64,000 bases of DNA from JAJAZB01 sp964244295 (GCA_964244295.1 CAXTIG010000014.1:61312-125311), one strand, 5' to 3'; counted from the stretch's first letter, positions 39,554-47,435 are shown. Numbers and translations are program-made. The notes: generated from the letters alone by a model not told the origin.

Positions 39554-40450
39554 CTACCCCAACACGAACTCCCGCAACACCTCCGCAAACCGCTCTGGGT
39601 CTTCCAACTCAGTGAAGTGCCCGATGCCCGGCCATTCCTCGTACCGGGCCTGGGGCACGTACTCCAGCACCGAGGGCTTGTCGCTGGGCGCGTGGGAGCG
39701 GTCGGCCAGGCCCCAGAGGACCAGCGTCGGGGCGGTGATGCCCTCGAACGTCGGCTCGGCGGAACGGATAAACCAGCCCTGCGAAAACGAGGCGAGGCAG
39801 AAACACCCGCCGTGCCGGTAGGTTTCCTCGAAGGGTTGAATGAACGCCGGGGCTTTCGCTTTGTCTCCGATGGCGTAGCGCGTCCAGCCGGTGCTGACGC
39901 GGCGTTTGGCGACCATCATTGCCAGTTGACCGAGGAAGGGTTTGCGCACCACTTTTTTCGTGTCAATCCGAAAGGCCCACTTCACTTCCTCCCGCCAGTG
40001 CGGGCCTTGCATGATGACCAGCTTCTCCACTTTTTCGGGGTGCGCCGCAGCCAGCCCCAACCCGATGTAGGTGCCCACGCAGGCCATTGCCGGAATGCAG
40101 GGGCCGAGGACCAGGGCCGTCAGCACGGCGTTGGCCACGCTAACGTATTCCGGAAACGTGAAGCCAAAGCCGGATTTTGCCTCCGAAAACCCGAAACCGG
40201 GCGCCTCGTAGCACACCACCGTCGCCCAGGGCGTCAGCAACTCGAACAGCCGGTCGTAGTGCTCGATGGTCATGGGCGGGTCGGGGCAGAACACGAGGAC
40301 TCTTTTGCCCGAACCCGCCACGCGCACCCTCACTTTTGCCGTGGGCAGTTCGACGTAACGGATGCCGGGCCGGGATTGTTTGGCCCAGTCGAAATCGAGG
40401 TTTCGGCGTTGGGGGGAGTACGGGAAGGTGTCGAGTCGGTGAGCGTTCAT
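39554..40450 (-). CDS. Alpha/beta-hydrolase-fold protein lacking the nucleophile Ser
   Basis: A 298-residue protein from the ATG at 40448-40450. The fold is clear: oxyanion strand VLVFCPDPPM, VVCYEAPGFGFSE, the acid region APTLVLWGLADRSHAP, and a final catalytic-type His in EEWPGIGHFTELEDPE. The nucleophile elbow, however, reads CVGTYIGLG (126-130), with Thr127-Tyr128 where G-x-S-x-G is expected. The protein may use another residue or be non-hydrolytic. The substrate is unknown. It is separated from the nitrate operon by a palindrome. Confidence 0.8.
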   Translation of the reverse strand: MNAHRLDTFPYSPQRRNLDFDWAKQSRPGIRYVELPTAKVRVRVAGSGKRVLVFCPDPPMTIEHYDRLFELLTPWATVVCYEAPGFGFSEAKSGFGFTFPEYVSVANAVLTALVLGPCIPAMACVGTYIGLGLAAAHPEKVEKLVIMQGPHWREEVKWAFRIDTKKVVRKPFLGQLAMMVAKRRVSTGWTRYAIGDKAKAPAFIQPFEETYRHGGCFCLASFSQGWFIRSAEPTFEGITAPTLVLWGLADRSHAPSDKPSVLEYVPQARYEEWPGIGHFTELEDPERFAEVLREFVLG

Positions 40451-40464
40451 GGGGGAAGATAGAA

Positions 40465-40872
40465 TCACCTAATGACTTCCAACGAAGAATTTGCCGCAAT
40501 CCGGTCGAAATCGTCGTCGGCGTGGCAAAGCGTAACCCCAGCCTGAATGGCGTAACGGGCAATTAGACAGTCGTTGGGTTTCCGAATGGTGACCCCCTTT
40601 TTTCGTAACATCCGGTACAAATCCGCTGCTTCGATGGCGGCGGCGAGCGGGTCGCTTTGGAGGCAGGTGAACGCCAGCAGGCTGCGTTTGACGCGTTCGT
40701 ATTTTGCGTCATCACGAATTCCCTGCAAAACTTCCTGTACCACGGTTGGGCAGGTCAGCACATCGTCGGAAGACGTTTGAATTGCCCTTTCCAACCGAAG
40801 GGTTTGGGGCGTCTTTCGCTGGTTGAGAAAATCGACCTAAACACTGCTGTCGTATAAAACGGCCTCAGTCAT
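40465..40872 (-). pseudogene. VapC-type PIN toxin with an amber stop at codon 12
   Basis: From the ATG at 40870-40872 the frame reads MTEAVLYDSSV, then TAG (40837-40839), then VDFLNQRKTPQTLRLERAIQ and continues as a complete PIN domain (LTCPTVVQEVLQGIRDD, IRKPNDCLIARYAI, HADDDFDRIA). VapC proteins have W or another residue here (D-S-S-V-W-x-D-F), so TGG to TAG is the likely change. The remaining downstream frame lacks the first catalytic Asp. The toxin is therefore disabled unless read through. Confidence 0.8.
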
Positions 40873-41056
40873 GCCGCATCGCGTTCAAATCGCCCTCCCA
40901 CGTTCCGGCTTCCCGCAGACCGAGAATTTCTTTCCGACGCAGTTTTAGCACCAACTCCTGAAGGGCCAGTTGAATCACTTCCTTTTTACTTTTCAACTGA
41001 CTGAGTGTCAAGGCTTCTTCAACAAGTTGATGGTCGACGGATACGTTCGTTTGCAT
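40865..41056 (-). CDS. VapB-type antitoxin
   Basis: A 63-residue ribbon-helix-helix antitoxin: MQTNVSVDHQLVEEALTLSQ, LKSKKEVIQLALQELVLKLR, ending with the toxin-binding tail GTWEGDLNAMRHD. The layout and length match VapB/type II TitA-like proteins of the VapBC pair. Its stop overlaps the start of the vapC gene (ATGA), as usual for the pair. It appears intact while the toxin carries a stop codon. Confidence 0.87.
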   Translation of the reverse strand: MQTNVSVDHQLVEEALTLSQLKSKKEVIQLALQELVLKLRRKEILGLREAGTWEGDLNAMRHD

Positions 41057-41093
41057 GGCAAAATCGGGTTTTTCCCAAAGGTACGAACCTTTT

Positions 41094-41846
41094 TCACGCC
41101 ACCAGCCGCCGTACTTCCGCCTCCACCCACGCCGGGGCCAGCCGTACTACCTCGCCCAGCACGATGACCGCCGGGCTTTTCGACGCCTCCTCGGTCACGC
41201 GGTCGGCGATGTCGGCTACGGTGCCGAAAATCGTCCGCTCGCGGGGCGTGCTGCCGTCCTGGAGGATGGCGACGGGCAACGCACTTTTTCCCGCCGCCGC
41301 GAAGAGCGCCGCGATTTCGCCAATTTTTCGCCAACCCATCAAAATTACCACCGTGGCGTTCGATTGGGCGGCCAGGGCGATGTCGGGGCTGAGGGCGTGG
41401 TCTTTGGTGGTGCCGGTGAGTACCCAGAAACTTTCGCTCACGCCGCGTGACGTGACGGGAATGCCCTGCAACTCCGGCACGGCGATGCAACTAGAAATAC
41501 CCGGCACCACGGCGCAGTCGATGCCGAAGGCGCAGGCGTGGTCGAGTTCCTCCTGCGCCCGCCCGAACACGAAGGGGTCACCGCCCTTGAGCCGCACCAC
41601 GTGGCCGTAGCGGAAAGCCGATTCGACAATCAATTCATTGATTTGCGCCTGCGTGTAGCCGTGCCTGCCCGCGCGCTTGCCCACGTACAGGGTGGGCGTG
41701 GTGACGGGCGCGTGGTCGAGCAGAGCGGCGTTGGCTAAGGCGTCATACAAAATCACGTCGGCGGCTTTTAAGGCTTTCAAGCCTTTCAGCGTGATGAGTT
41801 CGGCGTCGCCGGGACCGGCCCCCACGAGGGTTAGTTTCGGTTTCAT
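41094..41846 (-). CDS. cobA: Uroporphyrinogen-III C-methyltransferase (SUMT)
   Basis: A 250-residue SUMT from the ATG at 41844-41846 (MKPKLTLVGAGPGDAELITL). The family signatures GAGPGD, VGKRAGRHGYTQAQINELIV, RLKGGDPFVFGRAQEE and GIPVTSRGVSESFWVLTGTT are complete. It methylates uroporphyrinogen III twice to precorrin-2, feeding the Met8-like enzyme at 21821 to make siroheme for NirB. It is divergent from nirB, so the 350-bp gap should hold the promoters of both genes. Confidence 0.95.
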   Translation of the reverse strand: MKPKLTLVGAGPGDAELITLKGLKALKAADVILYDALANAALLDHAPVTTPTLYVGKRAGRHGYTQAQINELIVESAFRYGHVVRLKGGDPFVFGRAQEELDHACAFGIDCAVVPGISSCIAVPELQGIPVTSRGVSESFWVLTGTTKDHALSPDIALAAQSNATVVILMGWRKIGEIAALFAAAGKSALPVAILQDGSTPRERTIFGTVADIADRVTEEASKSPAVIVLGEVVRLAPAWVEAEVRRLVA

Positions 41847-41904
41847 AGTTTTAACAGTATGGGAGAAAGTACTTAGTGCCAATTCCGAATTTTGACCTTC
41901 AAAT

Positions 41905-41943
41905 TTTTACCAAAAATTCGTATAAAATTGGGTTTTACCAAAA
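41905..41943 (+). promoter_or_regulatory. Tandem TTTTACCAAAA boxes between cobA and nirB
   Basis: TTTTACCAAAA at 41905-41915 and again at 41933-41943, 28 bp apart, and a weaker TTAAACCAAAG further on. A -7-like TAAATTTG follows at 41953-41960. The spacing of about 2.7 helical turns and the position between two siroheme/nitrite genes suggest an operator. Confidence 0.45.
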
Positions 41944-41977
41944 CTTAAGGTATAAATTTGGGCTTAAACCAAAGAAA

Positions 41978-42026
41978 AATTTGCAAAATTGTATTTTGAT
42001 GATGTTTGATTTTGTTTTGAGCATAA
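41978..42026 (+). promoter_or_regulatory. nirB upstream boxes shared with the nitrate operon
   Basis: AATTTGCAAAATT at 41978-41990 and TTTTGAGCATAAGTA from 42015. Both words recur, in the same order, upstream of the porin operon (39320-39332 and 39295-39306). The gap between the boxes is 24 bp here and 13 bp there. Confidence 0.6.
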
Positions 42027-42060
42027 GTACTCAGTAAACCCTAATTCAAACTGACCGCGT

Positions 42061-42142
42061 TTCACCCCCACCCCCTGAAGGGGGCTTTTCGTAGAGAAAA
42101 GTGTTAGGCAGGAAAAGCCCCCTTCAGGGGGTGGGGGGTGAA
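42061..42142. repeat. Palindrome in the nirB leader
   Basis: TTCACCCCCACCCCCTGAAG with GGGGCTTTTC pairs with GAAAAGCCCC and CTTCAGGGGGTGGGGGGTGAA. Its inner motif is of the CCCCCT(A/G)AAGGGGG type, as at 24588 and 35156. It lies between the promoter region and the nirB start and creates a false N-terminal extension if translated. Confidence 0.8.
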
Positions 42143-42196
42143 GCACCAAAACCCGAACACGTAGGACCCGTTCAGAAAACTCAATCTTCCTGGCTT

Positions 42197-44776
42197 ATGA
42201 AAAGCAGCAACACCCGCGTTGTCGTTTTGGGGAACGGCATGGTGGGTTACAAGTTCTGCGAAAAACTCCTCGCCAAATCCGGCGGGGAGGGCTTCGACCT
42301 CGTCGTTTTTGGTGAGGAACCCCGCCCCGCTTACGACCGCGTCCACCTCTCGGAGTTTTTCGCCGGAAAAACCGCCGACGACCTGACGATGGCCCCCCTT
42401 TCCTGGTACGCCGAAAACAACATCACCCTGCACCTCAGCGACCCCGTCGTGGACATCGACCGGGCGGCCAAAACCGTTCGCTCGCACCACGGCCTCGTCG
42501 TGGACTACGATTACCTCGTGCTCGCCACCGGCTCGGCGGCCTTCGTGCCGCCCATTCCGGGCGTCGAAAAAGACGGCGTGTTCGTGTACCGCACCATCGA
42601 AGATTTGGAGCTGATGCGCGACCACGCCCGCCACGCCCGCAAAGGCGCAGTCATCGGCGGCGGCCTGCTCGGGCTGGAAGCGGCGAAGGCGCTGCTCGAT
42701 TTGGGTTTGGAAGAAACCCACGTCATCGAATTTGCCCCGCGTCTGATGCCCCGGCAAATCGACCAGGCCGGTTCGGACATTTTGAAAGCGAAACTCGAAA
42801 CGCTGGGCCTGCAAATTCATTTGTCGAAAAACACCCAGGAAATCGCCGGCGAGGGCGTCATCAAAGCCATGCAGTTCGTGGACGGCACCCACCTCGACGT
42901 GGACATGCTCGTCATCTCGGCGGGCATCAAACCCCGCGACGAAGTGGCGAAACTCAGTGGCCTGGAAGTCGGCAGTCGCGGCGGCATCGTCGTCAACGAC
43001 CGCCTGCAAACGTCCGACCCCAGCATTTTCGCCATCGGCGAGTGCGCCCTGGCCCATCAGATGATTTACGGGCTGGTCACGCCGGGGTACGAAATGGCGG
43101 AGGTCGTGGCGACGAACCTCGTGAACCTCACCCCCGGCCCCTCTCCTGCTGAGAGGGGTGATTTTGCTCCCCTCTCAGCAGGAGAGGGGCCGGGGGTGAG
43201 GTTATTCAAGCCCTACGACATGAGCACCAAGCTCAAACTCATCGGCGTGGACGTGGCGAGTTTCGGCAATCCCTTCGCCACCGAGTGCCGGACGATTGTT
43301 TTTGAAGACACCTCGAAAAGCGTCTACAAACGCATGAACGTGAGCCACGACGGCAAGACGCTCCTCGGCGGCATCCTCGTCGGCGACGCCGAACAGTACA
43401 ACATGCTGCTCCAGACCGTCAAAAATGGCACCGTCCTCCCGCCCAACCCGGAGGATTTAATGCTCGGCGCGCGCGGCGGCAAGGGCGAAGAAGCGGGCAT
43501 GGGCGTCATGAGTCTGCCCGACGACGCGCTGATTTGCTCCTGCGAAGCCGTTACGAAGGGCGCGATTTGCCACGAAGTTTCCGAGAACGGCGTTACGACG
43601 ATGGACGCCATGAAGAAATGCACGAAGGCCGGCACCGGCTGCGGCGGCTGCGTGCCGCTGGTGAAGGATTTGATTGGGGGCACGATGAAAGCCGCCGGGG
43701 TGTACGTGCGAAACACGCTTTGCGAACACTTCGACCACACCCGCCAGGAACTATTTGATTTGGTGAAAATCAAGGGCCTGCGCACTTACAACCAAGTCCT
43801 CGACGCCTACGGCCACGGCGACGGATGCGAACTCTGCAAGCCGCCCGTGGCCTCGATTCTGGCGAGTTTGTGGAACGACCTGATTCTCGACAAAGGCAAC
43901 GACATCGCCCAGGATTCCAACGACCGCTTCCTGGCGAACATCCAGAAAGGCGGCACGTACTCGGTGGTGCCGCGCATTCCCGGCGGCGAAATCACGCCCG
44001 AAAAACTCATCGCCATCGGTTCGGTCGCGCAGAAATACGGGCTGTACACCAAAATCACCGGCGGGCAGCGCATTGACCTTTTCGGCGCGCACCTCAACGA
44101 TTTGCCCTTCATCTGGGACGAACTCATCCAGGCTGGGTTCGAGAGTGGCCACGCCTACGGCAAGGCGCTCCGCACCGTAAAAAGCTGCGTGGGCAGCACC
44201 TGGTGCCGCTTCGGGCTGCACGATTCGGTCTCCTTCGCCATCGAAATCGAAGACCGCTACAAGGGCATCCGTGCCCCGCATAAACTCAAAGGCGGCGTGT
44301 CGGGCTGCGTGCGAGAATGCGCCGAAGCCCAAAGCAAGGATTTCGGCGTGATTGCCACCGAAAAAGGCTGGAACCTGTTCGTCTGCGGCAACGGCGGGGC
44401 CAAACCCCAGCACGCCCAACTCCTCGCCGCCGACATCGACAAGGAAACCCTGGTGAAATACCTCGACCGCTTCCTGATGTTTTACATCAAAACCGCCGAG
44501 CCACTCACCCGCACCGCCACCTGGCTCAATAAACTGGAAGGCGGACTGAGCTACCTCAAAGCCGTCGTCATCGACGACGTGCTGGGCCTCAACGCCGAAC
44601 TGGAAGCCGACATGGAACGCCTCATCGGGGCCTACCGCTGCGAGTGGAAGGAGGCCGTCGAAAACCCCGCCATCCGCCGCCGCTTCGCCCACTTCGTCAA
44701 CGCCCCCGACGAAAAAGACCCCACCGTGGCTTTTGCGCCCCTGCGCGAGCAGGTGCAGGCGGCGGAGTGGAAATAG
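42197..44776 (+). CDS. nirB: NADH-dependent nitrite reductase large subunit
   Basis: An 859-residue NirB from the ATG at 42197 (MKSSNTRVVVLGNGMVGYKF). In order: FAD/NAD reductase domains (residues 1-300), a BFD [2Fe-2S] domain (CSCEAVTKGAICHEV, then GTGCGGCVPLVK), the ferredoxin-like half and the siroheme/[4Fe-4S] domain with C664, C670 (CVGSTWC), C704 and C708 (CVREC). It reduces nitrite to ammonium with NADH. Residues about 311-335 are encoded by an inserted palindrome (LTPGPSPAERG). nirD follows after about 110 bp. Siroheme would come from cobA and the Met8-like gene. Confidence 0.96.
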   Translation: MKSSNTRVVVLGNGMVGYKFCEKLLAKSGGEGFDLVVFGEEPRPAYDRVHLSEFFAGKTADDLTMAPLSWYAENNITLHLSDPVVDIDRAAKTVRSHHGLVVDYDYLVLATGSAAFVPPIPGVEKDGVFVYRTIEDLELMRDHARHARKGAVIGGGLLGLEAAKALLDLGLEETHVIEFAPRLMPRQIDQAGSDILKAKLETLGLQIHLSKNTQEIAGEGVIKAMQFVDGTHLDVDMLVISAGIKPRDEVAKLSGLEVGSRGGIVVNDRLQTSDPSIFAIGECALAHQMIYGLVTPGYEMAEVVATNLVNLTPGPSPAERGDFAPLSAGEGPGVRLFKPYDMSTKLKLIGVDVASFGNPFATECRTIVFEDTSKSVYKRMNVSHDGKTLLGGILVGDAEQYNMLLQTVKNGTVLPPNPEDLMLGARGGKGEEAGMGVMSLPDDALICSCEAVTKGAICHEVSENGVTTMDAMKKCTKAGTGCGGCVPLVKDLIGGTMKAAGVYVRNTLCEHFDHTRQELFDLVKIKGLRTYNQVLDAYGHGDGCELCKPPVASILASLWNDLILDKGNDIAQDSNDRFLANIQKGGTYSVVPRIPGGEITPEKLIAIGSVAQKYGLYTKITGGQRIDLFGAHLNDLPFIWDELIQAGFESGHAYGKALRTVKSCVGSTWCRFGLHDSVSFAIEIEDRYKGIRAPHKLKGGVSGCVRECAEAQSKDFGVIATEKGWNLFVCGNGGAKPQHAQLLAADIDKETLVKYLDRFLMFYIKTAEPLTRTATWLNKLEGGLSYLKAVVIDDVLGLNAELEADMERLIGAYRCEWKEAVENPAIRRRFAHFVNAPDEKDPTVAFAPLREQVQAAEWK
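43126..43201. repeat. 76-bp LTPGPSP-type palindrome inserted in frame in nirB
   Basis: Perfect 33-bp arms (43126-43158 and 43169-43201) around TGATTTTGCT. It is translated as LTPGPSPAERGDFAPLSAGE and GPGVR, and lies between the FAD/NAD module and the following domain. Without it the protein would read across EMAEVVATNLV to KPYDMSTKLKLIGVDV as in ordinary NirB. Confidence 0.92.
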
Positions 44777-44788
44777 CCAATGATTCAA

Positions 44789-44876
44789 TTTTGAATGAGT
44801 GAATGAGTGAATAGAAAGACATCCTTTCTATTCACTCATTCACTCATTCACTCATTCACTCATTCACTCATTCAAA
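44789..44876. repeat. 8-bp tandem repeat forming an uneven hairpin
   Basis: The left arm TTTTGAATGAGTGAATGAGT and GAATAGAAAG pairs with CTTTCTATTCACTCATTCAC followed by more units of ATTCACTC. The right arm holds three more 8-bp units than the left. It occupies the nirB-nirD gap and starts 12 bp after the nirB stop. Confidence 0.85.
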
Positions 44877-44885
44877 ATTCATCCC

Positions 44886-45236
44886 GTGTCAACCCTTCCC
44901 ACCACCAAACCCCTCACCTGGCACCTCGCCTGCCAGGTTCACGACGTGCCCGCCGACGGCGGGGCCTGCGTTCTCATCGGCGGGCAACAGATTGCCATTT
45001 ACCACTTCGCCCGGCGCGGGGAGTGGTTTGCTACCCAGAATTTGTGTCCGCACCGCCAGCAAATGGCGCTCAGCCGGGGCATGATTGGCTCCCAGGCGGG
45101 CGAGCCGAAAGTGGCCTGTCCCTTTCACAAAAAAACGTTTTCACTCCAGACCGGGGCCTGCCTCAGCGGCGAGGAGTACGCGATTGCAACCTACCCGGTG
45201 CGGGTGGAAGAGGGGCGGGTGTACGTCGGGGTTTAA
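44886..45236 (+). CDS. nirD: Nitrite reductase small subunit with Rieske ligands
   Basis: A 116-residue NirD starting at GTG (44886). The Rieske-type motif is complete: C54-P-H56 (NLCPHRQQMALSRG) and C78-P-F-H81 (VACPFHKKTFSL). Many NirD proteins have lost these ligands, but this one should carry a [2Fe-2S] cluster. It pairs with NirB for cytoplasmic NADH-nitrite reduction. A bidirectional terminator follows. Between nirB and nirD lies an 8-bp tandem repeat hairpin. Confidence 0.9.
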   Translation: MSTLPTTKPLTWHLACQVHDVPADGGACVLIGGQQIAIYHFARRGEWFATQNLCPHRQQMALSRGMIGSQAGEPKVACPFHKKTFSLQTGACLSGEEYAIATYPVRVEEGRVYVGV

Positions 45237-45240
45237 ATCG

Positions 45241-45290
45241 AAACGCGCGGGTGAGTTCAAACAAAGTTGCTTGAACTCACCCGCGCGTTT
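45241..45290. terminator. Bidirectional terminator after nirD
   Basis: AAACGCGCGGGTGAGTTCAA and TTGAACTCACCCGCGCGTTT form a 20-bp perfect stem around ACAAAGTTGC, followed by CTTTTG. It is shared with the convergent ferritin-like gene. Confidence 0.85.
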
Positions 45291-45312
45291 CTTTTGCAAA
45301 AAAACCAAGCAG

Positions 45313-45906
45313 TTATCCCCCCAATTCACCCAAAATCCGCTTGGTGATGGCGACGTGCTCTTTGAACGTAGCCAGGGCCAGCGTTGCCAGGTGCCGACCC
45401 TGGTTTTCGGCGGGACCGGTTTTCCCGGCGGAGTTCTTCAAATAGTTTTGGGCCAAATCGCGCAGAAATTCGTGGTTTTCGAGTTGCGCCTGGATGTACG
45501 CTTTGTCGAAATCCATCCCTTTGGCCGCCGACTTGATTTTGTTGAGCGTCGCCTGCGCTTTGGCATCCATGCCTGGTACGGCGGTGCCCAAATCCTTCAG
45601 CACGGCCGTCACCGACTTGGCTTCTTCCAGTTCAAAACCGGCAAATTCCTTCGCGTTTTTGTTGCTGGCTTTGCTCACGGCCATCTGGCTGGTTACGAGC
45701 GAAAGTCCGGCGGGGCCAATCACGCCCATCCGAAATTCTTTTTCCGTGGCGGCCTGGGGGGCATTGCCCAGGGGAACGGCCGCTGCTTCGGCGGTGAAGG
45801 ATTGCAGCAATGAGGCCACCAGGGGCATCCCCGCGCCGAAGGCCAGGGTACCGGTTGCCGATTTTTTGAGGAACCCTCGGCGGGGTGTTTTGTCGGTAAA
45901 TTTCAT
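45313..45906 (-). CDS. DUF4142-like ferritin-fold protein with Tat-type signal
   Basis: A 197-residue protein from the ATG at 45904-45906. The N-terminus contains RRGFLKKSATGTLAFGAGMP, a twin-arginine-type signal. The mature part is a four-helix protein with EFAGFELEEAKSVTAVLKDL, DKAYIQAQLENHEFLRDLA and TFKEHVAITKRILGEL, as in DUF4142/ferritin-like secreted proteins. Its His and Glu residues could bind metal, but the role is unknown. It is convergent with nirD across a shared terminator. Confidence 0.8.
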   Translation of the reverse strand: MKFTDKTPRRGFLKKSATGTLAFGAGMPLVASLLQSFTAEAAAVPLGNAPQAATEKEFRMGVIGPAGLSLVTSQMAVSKASNKNAKEFAGFELEEAKSVTAVLKDLGTAVPGMDAKAQATLNKIKSAAKGMDFDKAYIQAQLENHEFLRDLAQNYLKNSAGKTGPAENQGRHLATLALATFKEHVAITKRILGELGG

Positions 45907-46205
45907 TGGATTGTTGATAAAGTGAATAAAGAGTAAACGAACGTAATTCCCCGGCGATTTCTGTTCTGGCAAACTTGGAATCGGAAGGCCGGGGTGTATC
46001 GATTTGCGCCTAAAATAGCATACCATTCAATCTTCACCGCGTCTGGTTAGCGTGTTGCGGTGGGCATGATGGCAAAATCGGCGGTTCCTCCGGTTTTCTT
46101 TAGCGGATTGGAGCACCCGTCTTGGCAAGCCGGAAAACGTTGGGTAGTTTTCGGCGTTTCCGCCCAGCGGCGGGGGACAACCACCTCTCCCAACCCTTAC
46201 CCACC

Positions 46206-46706
46206 GTGTTTAAACTGCTTGCCATGGCGGCGTTCGTGCTCGGCACGTTGACCGCCCAGGCTCAGGACGGCTACGTCGTTCCCGAAAAACCCCGTTACCT
46301 CGGCAAAGGCCGCGTCCTGTACGAAGGCCGGACGCTCAACCGCCCCAACGAAATCAGCAGGGCGCTGGTCGAAAGCTCGCCCGACGTGGATGCGCGCTTG
46401 CGGTCTTACCGCACCCTCTACGGCGTCAGCAACGCACTCGGCTACGTCGGCGGATTTGGCCTGGGCTACGGCCTCAGCAGCGTGCTTACCCAGAATTTCG
46501 GAAACCGCCAACGCTTCGGTCCCGGCCTGTTGATTGGGGGAATAGGCGCGTTCGGCCTGGGCCTGCTGCTCCAGAGCCAGGCCCACCGCGCCCTCAGCCA
46601 GGCCATCGACCTGTACAACCAGCCGCCCGCGCCTACGCTCTTGTTCGTACCGCTGCTGGGGCGGCAAAACGGGCAAACCACGGTCGGCGTGGCGATGCGG
46701 TTCTGA
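46206..46706 (+). CDS. Secreted or membrane protein of unknown function
   Basis: From the GTG at 46206 the product is 166 residues with signal peptide MFKLLAMAAFVLGTLTAQAQ. The mature part has RYLGKGRVLYEGRTLNRPNE, a Gly-rich hydrophobic pair of segments (GYVGGFGLGYGLSSV; GLLIGGIGAFGLGLLL) and the C-terminus GQTTVGVAMRF, which ends in an aromatic residue as outer membrane proteins do. An ATG 18 bases later is an alternative start. No family is recognised. Confidence 0.65.
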   Translation: MFKLLAMAAFVLGTLTAQAQDGYVVPEKPRYLGKGRVLYEGRTLNRPNEISRALVESSPDVDARLRSYRTLYGVSNALGYVGGFGLGYGLSSVLTQNFGNRQRFGPGLLIGGIGAFGLGLLLQSQAHRALSQAIDLYNQPPAPTLLFVPLLGRQNGQTTVGVAMRF

Positions 46707-46714
46707 GAACCGGG

Positions 46715-46798
46715 TCAGCGGAGGGAATCAGACTGCCCCTGAACCGGGGCCGCTGCACGCAGCAGGAACAGGGTAAACGCCAGAATGGGGAAATGCAC
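46715..46798 (-). other. Possible signal-peptide remnant in intergenic region
   Basis: A 27-codon minus-strand frame (GTG start) reads MHFPILAFTLFLLRAAAPVQ then GQSDSLR and stops. It looks like a signal peptide without a mature protein. Apart from this, 46707-47012 shows no gene, repeat or convincing promoter. Confidence 0.2.
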
Positions 46799-47012
46799 GA
46801 GAGAGGGTGGGGGTTGGGGGTTCAAGAAAGGGAGAAAGTGGGGGTTGTGCAAGTTGGGGAACTGGCTTAGTGGGATGTGACGTACGAAGATTTAATAAAT
46901 GGATTTGGAAAGGTTTAGAAGTTCGGTAGTTTTGGGGTGTCTTTGTTTAAAGGCTATCCAAGATAGGGCAAATACTTGAGCAATTTTTGAGTCCAAAAAA
47001 ATCCTTACAATT

Positions 47013-47435
47013 ATGAAAACCAAAACTTTTGGAGAGTTAGTGTTCAGGGAAGTTATTTCGTTAGTAGAAAAATTCCAAAGTGACAAGAGAATATATTTTA
47101 AAATAATTGATGGTGAATTGTTCAAATCTCGACGAGGGGTTTACATAATAGTAAAAAATAATCACATTGTTTATTGTGGAAAATATGAACAAGGGTTTAG
47201 TAAAAGATGGGTATATTCAAAGTTCGAATATTTATACCATGAGCGGCAAGCAGAAATTACCCAAGCTTTAAATGAGGGGGCTGATGTAGAAATTTTTGCC
47301 GAAGAAGAATCTGAGTTAAAGAAGCAAATAGGGAATAATGACAGTAAATGGGTCAGTATTTGCGGAATAGAATCCTACTTGCTATTTTCTGAAAAGCCTA
47401 TTTGGAATAAAAATAGTATCAAAAACCAAACCTAA
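47013..47435 (+). CDS. GIY-YIG-like nuclease domain protein
   Basis: A 140-residue AT-rich gene. The core RRGVYIIVKNNHIVYCGKYE followed by GFSKRW shows the GIY-YIG pattern (GVY, then YCG, then a conserved Arg), with a later Glu in GIESYLL positioned like the metal-binding Glu. Many such short proteins belong to accessory or mobile regions. The match is good in pattern but the domain is small. It is followed after 15 bp by a PIN toxin gene in the same AT-rich island. Confidence 0.65.
   Translation: MKTKTFGELVFREVISLVEKFQSDKRIYFKIIDGELFKSRRGVYIIVKNNHIVYCGKYEQGFSKRWVYSKFEYLYHERQAEITQALNEGADVEIFAEEESELKKQIGNNDSKWVSICGIESYLLFSEKPIWNKNSIKNQT

Noticed and set aside
42101..42196. 32-residue N-terminal extension of NirB
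   Set aside because: It is encoded by the palindrome at 42061-42142 and precedes the canonical MKSSNTRVVVLGNGM start.
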